Shown: piece after piece, positions 42,237 to 50,321 of the stretch
Layout of the letters: every line of letters begins with the position of its first letter
Numbering within the stretch: position 1 is the stretch's first letter
DNA from: Vicinamibacteria bacterium
Lineage (GTDB): Bacteria > Acidobacteriota > Vicinamibacteria > Fen-336
Length of the DNA: 64,000 nt
Direction: 5' to 3'
NCBI GenBank assembly: GCA_025994075.1
Contig: JAMQGV010000050.1
Coordinates: 33,278 to 97,277, forward strand
Position numbers and translations under genes: made by a program
The notes under the pieces: model-generated
The model's database searches: none
The model's input: the letters and a program-made list of their open reading frames with translations, nothing else
What the model was told of the DNA's origin: nothing

Positions 42237-42733
42237 GCCTCTACAACGAGAAGGCCGACGCCCTGCGCCGGCGGATGCTGAAGCCGTGGAGCTTCGCCTC
42301 CTACCTGTGGCTGAAGCTGCCGCTGGCGGCGGCGGCCGGCCTCCGGCTGCAGCGGCTCGACGACGAGAGCTGCGTCGTGGCGCTGCCGGGCGGGTGGCGC
42401 ACCCAGAACCCGTTCGGCTCCACCTACTTCGCCGCCCAGGCGATGGCCGCCGAGATGTCGACGGGAGCCCCCGCCCTGGTGTTGTGCAGCGGCGCGCCGG
42501 TCTCGGTCGCGATGATCGTGCGCGAGCTGCGCTCCTCCTTCGACAAGCGGGTGATCGGCGCCTCGACCTACACCTGCCCCGATGTCGCCGGGCTGGCCGA
42601 CGCGGTGGCCCGGGCGGCGGCCGACGACGACGCGGTCACCTTCGCGGCCCGCTCGCAGGTGCGCAACGCCGAGGGCGAACTGGCCTCCGCCTTCGAGGTG
42701 ACGTGGTCGTTCAAGCGCCGAAGCCGGCGCTAG
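42233..42733 (+). CDS. DUF4442 hot-dog fold protein
   Basis: A 166-residue protein matching the DUF4442 thioesterase-like family: it has WSFASYLWLKLPLAAAAGLR near the start, NPFGSTYFAAQAMAAEMSTG in the hot-dog core helix, and the C-terminal strand AFEVTWSFKRR. Members are related to acyl-CoA thioesterases, and some occur next to lipid genes. Coupling to the phosphatidyltransferase by a GTGA overlap suggests a link to lipid metabolism. The catalytic residue and substrate are unknown. The 3' end overlaps the start of the MobA-like gene by about 31 bases. Confidence 0.82.
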   Translation: MSLYNEKADALRRRMLKPWSFASYLWLKLPLAAAAGLRLQRLDDESCVVALPGGWRTQNPFGSTYFAAQAMAAEMSTGAPALVLCSGAPVSVAMIVRELRSSFDKRVIGASTYTCPDVAGLADAVARAAADDDAVTFAARSQVRNAEGELASAFEVTWSFKRRSRR

Positions 42734-43365
42734 CCGGCTTCGTCTTCTGCGGCGGCCGCAGCCGCCGCATGGGCCGCGACAAGGCGCTGCTCCCGTTCGG
42801 TGCGACCGACCTGCTCGGCCATGCCGTCGAACGCCTGCGGGCGGCGGGCGCGGCGCGGGTCAGCCTGCTGTGCGGCGAAGCGCCGCGCCACGCGGAACGC
42901 GGCCTGCCGCTGGTGCTCGACGCCGTCGCCGGCGCCGGGCCGGTCGGCGGCCTGCTGGCGGCCCTGCGCGCGCTCGAGCCCGGGGAACGCGCGCTGGTCC
43001 TGGCCGTCGACGTGCCCCACGTGCCGGCGGACCTGCTGGCCGCGCTTGGCGACCTCGCCGGCGACGCGGCGGTGCCCGAGGGCCCCGCGGGCCCCGAGCC
43101 GCTGGTCGCGGTCTACTCGGCCGCCTGCGCGACTCCCGTGGCTCACCGCCTCGAGCGCGGCGAGCGGCGGATGACCGCGTTCTGGCCGGACGTGGACGTG
43201 GTGCGACCCGGAGGAGAGTGGCTCGCGCGTTTCGGCGACCCGCGGCTCCTGTTCGCCAACTGGAACAGCCCCGGGGACCGGAGCGCCTGGCCGGGTGGCG
43301 GCCCGGCGCCTACCGCCCGTCCCGCGGCCGGCACCTCCACTGGAAGTTCCGGTCGGACACCGTGA
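42703..43365 (+). CDS. mobA: Molybdenum cofactor guanylyltransferase (MobA-like)
   Basis: A nucleotidyltransferase of about 220 residues with the diagnostic N-terminal loop FVFCGGRSRRMGRDKALLPFG, the family signature GGxSxRMGxxK. AVDVPHVPADLL is the metal-binding segment and RLLFANWNSPGD is near the C-terminus, as in MobA. MobA attaches GMP to molybdopterin to form the guanine dinucleotide cofactor; CTP-using homologues (MocA) exist. The GTG start at 42703 has a GAGG ribosome site and lies inside the preceding gene. The last 20 codons are Pro/Gly/Ser-rich, unlike the family, and overlap a convergent minus-strand gene by 56 bases. Confidence 0.88.
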   Translation: MVVQAPKPALAGFVFCGGRSRRMGRDKALLPFGATDLLGHAVERLRAAGAARVSLLCGEAPRHAERGLPLVLDAVAGAGPVGGLLAALRALEPGERALVLAVDVPHVPADLLAALGDLAGDAAVPEGPAGPEPLVAVYSAACATPVAHRLERGERRMTAFWPDVDVVRPGGEWLARFGDPRLLFANWNSPGDRSAWPGGGPAPTARPAAGTSTGSSGRTP

Positions 43366-43894
43366 GTTCGCCGCCCGCGAGGAGCGCGATCTGCATTCGT
43401 TCGAGCGGGACGTCGAAGACCTGGTTCGTGTCGCTGAGAACGTGACAGATCAGCGAGGCCTGGTAGCGGTCGAGGCCATCCGGCGTCCAGACCCCGTTGC
43501 AGTTCCACGAGTGCCGCGTCGACTCGCCCTCGAAGGTGACCAGTCCGAGGCTCGACAGCGTGACCCTCTGCCACGATTCGGGCACAGGTGCGTGGCGGCA
43601 CTCCCAGTTCCCGACCGCCGGGTCGTCGAACGGGACCGGCAGCGGCGTCTCGAGCTTGAAGTCCCGCCTCCGGCGCGGAGGCGGTGAACGGTCGGGTTCC
43701 GCGGGGCCCTGCGGACCGGGCGGCGTGCCGATCCACACGGGGGGCGGCGGCTCGGGAGGGCCCTTCGGCGCATCGAGGATCTGGATCCCGATCAGGCCGG
43801 CGACGACGGCCGCGGCCAGGCCCGGCACGGCGGCCACGGCGCGGGTCGAGCCTCTCGGCGGCAGGGGGGCGGAGCCAGGCGGGGAGAGGGCCAT
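43310..43894 (-). CDS. Membrane-anchored protein of unknown function
   Basis: A 194-residue protein I do not recognise. An N-terminal hydrophobic segment (AVAAVPGLAAAVVAGLIGIQIL) suggests a signal anchor. A Pro/Arg-rich linker of about 40 residues follows (PKGPPEPPPPVWIGTPPG), then a C-terminal domain of about 110 residues with four or so cysteines (WECRH, SWNCNGVW, LICHVL, WRCRPR), which could form two disulfides outside the cytoplasm. Third-position GC and amino-acid balance in the C-terminal domain look like a real gene. It converges with and overlaps the end of mobA. TAGACT lies 14 bases before its ATG. Confidence 0.65.
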   Translation of the reverse strand: MALSPPGSAPLPPRGSTRAVAAVPGLAAAVVAGLIGIQILDAPKGPPEPPPPVWIGTPPGPQGPAEPDRSPPPRRRRDFKLETPLPVPFDDPAVGNWECRHAPVPESWQRVTLSSLGLVTFEGESTRHSWNCNGVWTPDGLDRYQASLICHVLSDTNQVFDVPLERMQIALLAGGELTVSDRNFQWRCRPRDGR

Positions 43895-43908
43895 CGAGGC
43901 GCAGCGAC

Positions 43909-43933
43909 AGTCTAGCAGCGGCCTGATACGCTC
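43909..43933. promoter_or_regulatory. Compact bidirectional promoter region
   Basis: Between the divergent ATGs at 43894 (minus) and 43942 (plus), TAGACT occurs on the minus strand at 43914-43909, and TACGCT on the plus strand at 43928-43933 with GCGACA 18 bases further upstream. The plus-strand box lies only eight bases from the ypdA ATG. The two promoters would be back to back in 47 bases. Confidence 0.4.
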
Positions 43934-43941
43934 CCGCCGTC

Positions 43942-45003
43942 ATGCTGGACATCGCCGTCGTGGGCGCCGGGCCCGCCGGCCTCGCCACCGCGATCGCCGC
44001 CCGCGAGGCGGGCCTGCGTGCGCGGGTGATCGACAAGGGCCTGCTGGTCAACTCGATCTTCCACTTCCCGCGCAACCAGGTGTTCTTCACGACGCCCGAG
44101 CTGCTCGAGATCGGCGGGCTGCCGTTCGTGACCCCGTTCGAGAAGCCGACCCGGATCGAGGCCCTGCGCTACTACCGGCGGGTCGCGGATCACTTCGGGC
44201 TCGACCTCGCCCTCGGTCGCCGCGTGCTGGCGATCGCGCGCCGCGAGGCCGGCTTCGAGCTGGCGCTCGCCGCTTCGGCGCCGCCTTCGGGCTTCGCAAC
44301 GGCCGGCGGCCCCGACCCCGGTCCGGCGCCGACCACGCCGTCCGAGACGCTGCGCGCCCGCGCCGTCGTGCTGGCGACCGGCTATTACGACAACCCCAAC
44401 CGGCTCGGCGTGCCGGGTGAAGACCTGCCGCACGTCACCCACTACTACGCCGAGGCCCACGCCTACTACCAGCGCCCGGTGGTCGTCGTGGGCGGCAAGA
44501 ACTCGGCGGCGCTGGCGGCGCTCGACCTCCACCGCCACGGCGCCGACGTCACGCTCGTCCACCGCGGGCCGGGACTGTCGGACTCGGTCAAGTACTGGAT
44601 CCGCCCCGATCTCGAGAACCGCATCCGCCAGGGCGCGATCGCCGCCCGCTTCCGGACCCGCGTGCGGGCGATCCACGCGGGCCGGGTCGAGACCGAGCCG
44701 GTGGACGCCGCGGCCGACGGCGAAGAGCTGCCCGCCGACGCCGTGTTCCTGCTGACCGGCTACCACCCCGACACCGGCCTGCTGCGCGCCGCAGGCGTCG
44801 ACGTCGACCCGGCGACCGATCGTCCCTGGCACGACGCGGACAGCTTCGAGACCAACGTGCCGGGCCTCTTCGTCGCCGGCTCGCTGGTCTCCGGCAACGA
44901 GACCGGCCGCACGTTCATCGAGAACGGGCGCTTCCACGGCGAGCGGATCGTCGCCACCCTGGTCGCCCGCAGCGCACCAGGCGCGGACGGGGCGCTTCCT
45001 TGA
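43942..45003 (+). CDS. ypdA: YpdA-family bacillithiol disulfide reductase
   Basis: A 353-residue FAD/NADPH oxidoreductase. The first dinucleotide fold is DIAVVGAGPAGLATAIAA, and the second is PVVVVGGKNSAALAALDL. The YpdA-type segment LLVNSIFHFPRNQVFFTTPELLEIGG lies where thioredoxin reductases differ, and there is no CxxC redox pair, as in the YpdA group. The C-terminal GLFVAGSLVSGNETGRTFIENGRFHG closes the FAD site. In Firmicutes this enzyme reduces bacillithiol disulfide. Its presence suggests bacillithiol as the cell thiol, to be supported by bshA-C genes elsewhere. A short Pro/Ala-rich insertion sits around residues 112-132. Confidence 0.88.
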   Translation: MLDIAVVGAGPAGLATAIAAREAGLRARVIDKGLLVNSIFHFPRNQVFFTTPELLEIGGLPFVTPFEKPTRIEALRYYRRVADHFGLDLALGRRVLAIARREAGFELALAASAPPSGFATAGGPDPGPAPTTPSETLRARAVVLATGYYDNPNRLGVPGEDLPHVTHYYAEAHAYYQRPVVVVGGKNSAALAALDLHRHGADVTLVHRGPGLSDSVKYWIRPDLENRIRQGAIAARFRTRVRAIHAGRVETEPVDAAADGEELPADAVFLLTGYHPDTGLLRAAGVDVDPATDRPWHDADSFETNVPGLFVAGSLVSGNETGRTFIENGRFHGERIVATLVARSAPGADGALP

Positions 45004-45077
45004 CGACCCCGGGGGGCGCCACGTAACGTGCTCGCCGCCAGAAATTCTCGAGCAGGAGCCGGATCGGGGGCCACGGG

Positions 45078-46733
45078 TTGAGCACGCTGCACCTTCGCGT
45101 CGAGCCGCAGGGCGCGACGCCGTTCGAGTACCAGTGCCGGGACGACGAGGTCGTGCTCGGTCGCTCCTCGAAGGCCCAGGTCACCATCGCGGATCCGTTC
45201 CTGTCGCGCCAGCACGCGCGCCTGTTCCGCCGCGACGGAACCTGGTTCGTGGAGGACCTGGGCGGCAAGAACCGCACGGTGCTGAACGGGCGCGTCGTCG
45301 ACCAGCCGCTCCCGGTGCGCCCCGGAGACGTGCTCGCCCTGTCGACGACCCGGGTGCTGGTGGAGGACCCGGCCGGCGCGCCGGCGGCGTTCGCCGACCG
45401 CCCCGAGGGCAGCGACCAGACGCTGTTCCGCCCGGTCGCGACGCTGCTCGAGCCGCGTCGCGCCGAGGCGACGGCCAGCGACCCCGGCCTGCAGCGCCAC
45501 TCGGAGCGGCTGCGCTCGTTCAACGAGTTCCACCGTGCGCTGGCCCGGCCGATCACGGTGCCCGACCTGCTGGAGCTGGTGCTCGACCGCGCCTTCGCCG
45601 ACCTCCGCCCCGAGGAGGCCGTGATCTACCTGAAGCGCGGCGACGGCGAGCTCGAGCAGGCCACGCGCCGCAAGCTGCCCGGTACCGGCGACCAGGCCCT
45701 GTTCTCCCGCAGCCTGGCCCGCGAGGTGACCGAGAAGGGGCTGGCCGCGCTGGTCACCGACGCCTCCTCGGACGTGCGCTTCGCCGCGTCGGAGAGCATC
45801 GTCGCCTCCGGCGTGCGCAGCCTGGTGGCCGCGCCCCTGCTCGACGCCGAGAGCTGCCTGGGCATGATCGTGCTCAGCTCGCGGGCGCAGGTCCGGAGCT
45901 TCTCCGAGGACGACCTCGAGGAGCTGGTGTTCCTGGCCTCGGCGGCGGCGCTGCGGCTGCGCAACCTCTCCCTCGCCGAGGAGGCTGCCCAGCGCCGGCT
46001 GCTGGAGAAGGAGCTCGACCTGGCGCGGCGGATTCAGGTCGCGCTGCTGCCCGAGAGCCTGCCCGTGCTGACCGGCTTCGAGCTGAACGCGTTCAACGTG
46101 CCGACGCGGCGGGTCTCGGGCGACCTCTACGTGGTCCAGCCGCGGCCCGAAAAGCGCGACTGCGTGGTGCTGCTCGCCGACGTCGCCGGCAAGGGCATGT
46201 CGGCCGCGCTGCTGACCGCGTCGCTGGAGGCGCTCTCGGCGGGCCCGATCGAGGTCGGCTGCGCGGCCGACGACATCTGCACGAAGCTGTCGCGCCGGCT
46301 CCACGCCCGCACGTCGGGCGAGCGTTACGCCACCGCGTTCGTGTTCGTGCTCCACCTCGACAGCGGGCGGGTATGCTGGACCAACGCCGGCCACAACCCC
46401 GCGGTCGTGGTGCGCCGTGACGGCCGCGTGGAGGAGCTGAAGGCGACCGGGCTGCCGCTCGGCCTGCTGCCGATCGGGGACTACACGCGGGGCGAACTGG
46501 AGCTCGAGCCGGGCGACCTGCTGGCGGCCTACACCGACGGCATCACCGAGGCGGCCAGCCCGGAGGGCGAGGAGTTCGGGCTCGAGCGTCTGGTGGCCAT
46601 CTGCCGCGAGCGCGGCGGCGACGGGGCCGACGCGGTCGCGGAGGCCGTGCACCGCGGGCTCGACGCGTTCACCCGCGGCGTGCCGTTCGGCGACGACCGC
46701 ACCCTGGTGCTGCTGCGCCGGAAGGCCGCGTGA
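45078..46733 (+). CDS. FHA-GAF-SpoIIE phosphatase
   Basis: A 551-residue signalling protein. An FHA domain at about residues 20-95 (VVLGRSSKAQVTIADPFLSRQHARLF, ending NRTVLNGR) binds phosphothreonine. A GAF-like domain at about 150-300 follows. A PP2C-type SpoIIE phosphatase at about 330-550 has RRVSGDLY, VVLLADVAGKGMSAALLTA, WTNAGHNP, YTDGITEA and FGDDRTLVLL, keeping the metal-binding aspartates. It probably dephosphorylates an anti-sigma antagonist or similar partner in response to a ligand or kinase. No partner gene lies next to it. The start is TTG at 45078; no ATG lies early enough to include the whole FHA domain. Confidence 0.87.
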   Translation: MSTLHLRVEPQGATPFEYQCRDDEVVLGRSSKAQVTIADPFLSRQHARLFRRDGTWFVEDLGGKNRTVLNGRVVDQPLPVRPGDVLALSTTRVLVEDPAGAPAAFADRPEGSDQTLFRPVATLLEPRRAEATASDPGLQRHSERLRSFNEFHRALARPITVPDLLELVLDRAFADLRPEEAVIYLKRGDGELEQATRRKLPGTGDQALFSRSLAREVTEKGLAALVTDASSDVRFAASESIVASGVRSLVAAPLLDAESCLGMIVLSSRAQVRSFSEDDLEELVFLASAAALRLRNLSLAEEAAQRRLLEKELDLARRIQVALLPESLPVLTGFELNAFNVPTRRVSGDLYVVQPRPEKRDCVVLLADVAGKGMSAALLTASLEALSAGPIEVGCAADDICTKLSRRLHARTSGERYATAFVFVLHLDSGRVCWTNAGHNPAVVVRRDGRVEELKATGLPLGLLPIGDYTRGELELEPGDLLAAYTDGITEAASPEGEEFGLERLVAICRERGGDGADAVAEAVHRGLDAFTRGVPFGDDRTLVLLRRKAA

Positions 46734-46751
46734 CGCGCGGCTGACGCGCCG

Positions 46752-47171
46752 CTACGGCAGCGCGACGGGCACGGGGACGACGCCCTTCTTGCACCAGCCC
46801 GCGCTCTTCGAACAGTAGAAGAACACGGCCTTCGGCTCCACGGTCCCGCGGCCGGGCGGCGCCGCGAAGTAGAGCCGGAAGGGCTCGCCGGGCGCGAGGT
46901 ACTGCGCCTCCGCGGGGTCGCCGGCCGCCGCGGGCTTGGCCTCCGCCGGGGCCGCGGCGGCCTTCGCCGCCATCCCGAGCGGCCACTCGAGGCGCGGCGC
47001 CGGCTCGCGGTTGACGCGCAGGTCGTCGGCGTCGGCCACGAACCGCAGCGCCACCGCGGCGGGACGCTGGCCGCGGGCGGGCTCCCACTGCGCGGTGACC
47101 AGGAAGGGGGGCTCTGCGGCGCCCGCGACGGGGGCCATGGCCAGCAGCAGGGGCAAAGCGAGCTTCGTCAC
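46752..47171 (-). CDS. Small secreted protein of unknown function
   Basis: A 139-residue protein with a clear signal peptide (KLALPLLLAMAPVAGAAE), then a beta-rich region (FLVTAQWEP, ALRFVADADDLRV), an Ala/Pro/Lys-rich middle (AKAAAAPAEAKPAAAG) and a C-terminal segment with a Cys pair (FFYCSKSAGWCKKG). The two cysteines, nine residues apart, could form a disulfide or bind metal. I do not recognise the family. The GTG start at 47171 is preferred because it begins the signal peptide. TACGAT (47178-47183) lies six bases upstream and may be its -10 box. Confidence 0.6.
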   Translation of the reverse strand: MTKLALPLLLAMAPVAGAAEPPFLVTAQWEPARGQRPAAVALRFVADADDLRVNREPAPRLEWPLGMAAKAAAAPAEAKPAAAGDPAEAQYLAPGEPFRLYFAAPPGRGTVEPKAVFFYCSKSAGWCKKGVVPVPVALP

Positions 47172-47234
47172 GGGAACATCGTACGGTGAACGGCCTCGGC
47201 CTGGCGGCAAAACGATGTCAGCGCCTGCAACGCC

Positions 47235-50200
47235 TCAGTTCGTCGCCGGGAGCCGGCCGCTCCACCGCGCGCGCACCCGGTCGAGCGCCCGGTAGGACGA
47301 CACGTAGGCGGCGGGCACCAGCACCAGCGTGACCAGCGTCGAGACGGTCAGGCCGCCGATCACGACCCGGGCCAGCGGGGCCTGGATCTCGGCCCCGGGC
47401 CCCAGCCCGATCGCCAGCGGCAGCAGGCCGAGCACGGTCGTCGTGGTCGTCATCAGGATCGGGCGCAGCCGCAGCCGGCCGGCTTCGACCACCGCGTCCG
47501 CCACGCTCATCCCGCGCTCGCGCCGCAGCAGGTTGATCGCCTCCACCAGCACGATCGCGTTGTTGACGACGATGCCGACGAGCATCACCAGGCCCATCAC
47601 GCTCTGGATGTTGAGGGTCGTCCCGGTCAGCAGCAGCGACGGCACGACGCCGATCAGCGCCACGGGCACCGAGAGCATCACCAGCAGCGGGTCCAGCAGG
47701 CGCTCGAACTGGGCCGCCATCAGCATGTAGACGAGGGTCATCGCCAGCAGCACGGCCACGGTGAAGTCGCGGCGCGCCTCCTGCTGCTCCTCGTACTCGC
47801 CGCCGTAGTAGATCGAGAAGCCGTCGGGCAGCGCCAGCCCTGCCAGCGCGGAACGGACCCCCGCGACCGCGTCGCCCAGCGCGACGCCGCTCTCGAGCGA
47901 GGCCGAGACGTAGACCACGCGCTGGCCGTCCACCCGGTCGATGCTGGTCGGAGCCCGGCCGCGCTGGCGCTCGACGACGGCGGACAGCGGCACCACCGCG
48001 CCTGCCGGCGTGCGCAGCGTCACGTTGCCGAGGTCCTGCCCGGCGAGCCGGTCCTCCGGTCGCAGGCGGACCACGATCGGGAACTCCTCGCCGCGGTCGC
48101 GCAGGCGGCCGGCCTCGACGCCGCCGACGTTGGCCTGCACGATGCGGCCGACCTCGCGGGTGGTGAGCCCCAGCTCCGCGATCTTGTCGCGGTCGAAGGC
48201 CAGGTTCTCCTCGGGCTGGCCCTCGCGGCGCGAGACCCGCACCCCGGCCACGCCCGGCACCCGCTCCATGCGCTGCCGCATCTCGCCCGCCAGCCGCTCG
48301 GCCAGGTCGAGGTCGTACCCGCGCAGCTCCAGCTCCACGGCGTCCTCGCCGCCGCCCGAGGAGAACACCCGGCGCAGGATCCACAGGCCCGGCTGCGAGC
48401 TGACCCGGATCTCGGCGCCCGGCACCTTGCCCTCGACGGCGCGGCGCAGGCGGTCGGCCAGCACCGAGGCCGGCAGCTCGCGCTGGTCGGCCGGCACCAG
48501 GGCGAGTTCCACCTCGGCGTTGCTGCCGCGCACCTCGGTCGAGACGAAGCGCACCTGGTCGGGCGGCATCGCCTGGCGCACCAGCCTCTCCAGCTCCTCG
48601 AGGTAGGCGCGCACGACGGGGATGCTCGTGCCCTGCGCCATGTCGATGTCGATGTCGATCTCGTCCGCCTCGCTGTGCGGCGCCAGCTCGACGGGGATCA
48701 GCGGGAACAGCGCCACGGCCAGGGCCAGCGCGCCCGCCGTGGCGAGGTACACGTGGCGACGCCGCTCCATCAGGCGCTGCAGCCGAAGGACGTAGGCCGC
48801 CTCCAGCCGCGGCAGCCAGCTCCCGCGCCGCGCCGCGGATGCGTTCGACAGCCGGCCCAGGTGGGCGGCCAGCATCGGCACCAGGGTCAGCGCGACGAGC
48901 AGCGAGCAGGCCAGCGCGAACACCACGACCAGCGCCAGCGACTGGAACAGCGCGCCGCTGGTGGTCTGCACGAAGACCACGGGCAGGAACACGACGCAGG
49001 TGGTGAGGGTGGAAGCGACGATCGCGCCGGCGACGTCGCGGGTGCCGTGCAGGGCGGCGCCTTCCGCGCCTTCGCCGTCCTCCTCCCGCTTGCGGACGAT
49101 GCTCTCCAGCACCACGATCGCGTTGTCGACGATCATGCCGACGCCGAGGGCCAGGCCGCCGAACGTCATCTGGTTGAGCGTCAGCCCGCCGAAGTAGAGC
49201 AGCGCGAAGGCCGAGATCACCGAGATCGGGATCGCCAGCGCCACGATCGCCGTGCTGGTGCGGTTGCGCAGGAACAGGTACAGCACCAGCACCGCCAGCA
49301 GCGAGCCCCACAGCGCCGAGCTGCGCACGTTGTCGATCGACTGGCGGATGAACTCGCTCTGGTCGGCGGTGATCGTCAGGTGGACGTCGTCGCGCTCCGC
49401 GTTGATCCGCTCCACCTCGCGGCGCACCGCCGCCGCGACCGCCACGGTGTTGGCCCCGCTCTGCTTCTGGATGCCGAGGCCGACGCTCGGCACGCCGTTG
49501 ACCTCGGACAGGACCGGCGCGTCCTCGTAGTCGTCGCGCACGGTCGCCACGTCCTGGACCCGGACCGGCAGCCCGCCGGGGCGCGCGATCACGGTGCGGC
49601 GGATCTCGTCGACCGTGGCGAACTCGCCGCGGGCCCGCACGTAGAGGTCGTTGAGCCCGCTCTTGACGTTGCCGCCGGGCAGCGTCTGGTTCTCGGCGGC
49701 CAGCGCGTCGCGCACGTCGAGCGCGGTGAGCCCGGCCGCGGCGAGCCGGTCGCGGTCGAGCTCGACGCGGATCTGGCGGTAGATGCCGCCGCGCACGTCG
49801 ATCGAGCCGACGCCCGGGATCTGCTCGAAGCGGCGCGCCAGGTCGCGGTCGAGGATGCGGGTCAGCGCCTCGAGGTCGCGGGTCGTGGTGGCCGCGAGGC
49901 TCACGACCTCGACGCGGTCGAGGTCGAGCTTGAGGATCTCCGGCGGCTCGGCCTCGACCGGCAGCTCGTCGCGCAACTGGTCGAGCGCCGCCCGCAGGTC
50001 GTTGGCCGCCTCGTCGAGGCTGGTGCCGCGCGCGAACTCCAGCCGCACCCGCGACATGCCCTCCATCGAGCGGGAGCTGACCCGCTCCAGGTTGGGCAGG
50101 CCGGAGACCGCGTTCTCCACGCGGTCGGTGACGATCTGCTCGATCTCCTCGGGGCCGACGTTGGGATAGCGCACCCGCACCGTCAGCTCGGTGAACTCGA

Positions 50201-50321
50201 CCTTGGGCAGCAGGTCCACCGGCAGGCTGCGCAGGGACGTGGCGCCGAGCACCATCAGCCCCAGGTACAGCATGGTGGTCGCGACCGGGCGGTGGATCGC
50301 GATCCGCGTCGGCGCGCTCAT
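47235..50321 (-). CDS. RND efflux permease (AcrB/MdtC-like)
   Basis: A 1028-residue inner-membrane proton antiporter of the HAE-RND class with twelve helices and two periplasmic loops. The N-terminus APTRIAIHRPVATTMLYLGLMVLG is TM1. Family motifs include GLALGVGMIVDNAIVVLE with the proton-relay Asp in TM4 (Asp in MIVDNA), LIPVELAPHSEADEIDIDI at TM7 and the second large loop, and VNNAIVLVEAINLLRRERG near TM10. It exports drugs or other hydrophobic compounds together with its adaptor and an outer-membrane factor, which is not visible here. Its ATG overlaps the adaptor stop by four bases (ATGA). Confidence 0.95.
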   Translation of the reverse strand: MSAPTRIAIHRPVATTMLYLGLMVLGATSLRSLPVDLLPKVEFTELTVRVRYPNVGPEEIEQIVTDRVENAVSGLPNLERVSSRSMEGMSRVRLEFARGTSLDEAANDLRAALDQLRDELPVEAEPPEILKLDLDRVEVVSLAATTTRDLEALTRILDRDLARRFEQIPGVGSIDVRGGIYRQIRVELDRDRLAAAGLTALDVRDALAAENQTLPGGNVKSGLNDLYVRARGEFATVDEIRRTVIARPGGLPVRVQDVATVRDDYEDAPVLSEVNGVPSVGLGIQKQSGANTVAVAAAVRREVERINAERDDVHLTITADQSEFIRQSIDNVRSSALWGSLLAVLVLYLFLRNRTSTAIVALAIPISVISAFALLYFGGLTLNQMTFGGLALGVGMIVDNAIVVLESIVRKREEDGEGAEGAALHGTRDVAGAIVASTLTTCVVFLPVVFVQTTSGALFQSLALVVVFALACSLLVALTLVPMLAAHLGRLSNASAARRGSWLPRLEAAYVLRLQRLMERRRHVYLATAGALALAVALFPLIPVELAPHSEADEIDIDIDMAQGTSIPVVRAYLEELERLVRQAMPPDQVRFVSTEVRGSNAEVELALVPADQRELPASVLADRLRRAVEGKVPGAEIRVSSQPGLWILRRVFSSGGGEDAVELELRGYDLDLAERLAGEMRQRMERVPGVAGVRVSRREGQPEENLAFDRDKIAELGLTTREVGRIVQANVGGVEAGRLRDRGEEFPIVVRLRPEDRLAGQDLGNVTLRTPAGAVVPLSAVVERQRGRAPTSIDRVDGQRVVYVSASLESGVALGDAVAGVRSALAGLALPDGFSIYYGGEYEEQQEARRDFTVAVLLAMTLVYMLMAAQFERLLDPLLVMLSVPVALIGVVPSLLLTGTTLNIQSVMGLVMLVGIVVNNAIVLVEAINLLRRERGMSVADAVVEAGRLRLRPILMTTTTTVLGLLPLAIGLGPGAEIQAPLARVVIGGLTVSTLVTLVLVPAAYVSSYRALDRVRARWSGRLPATN

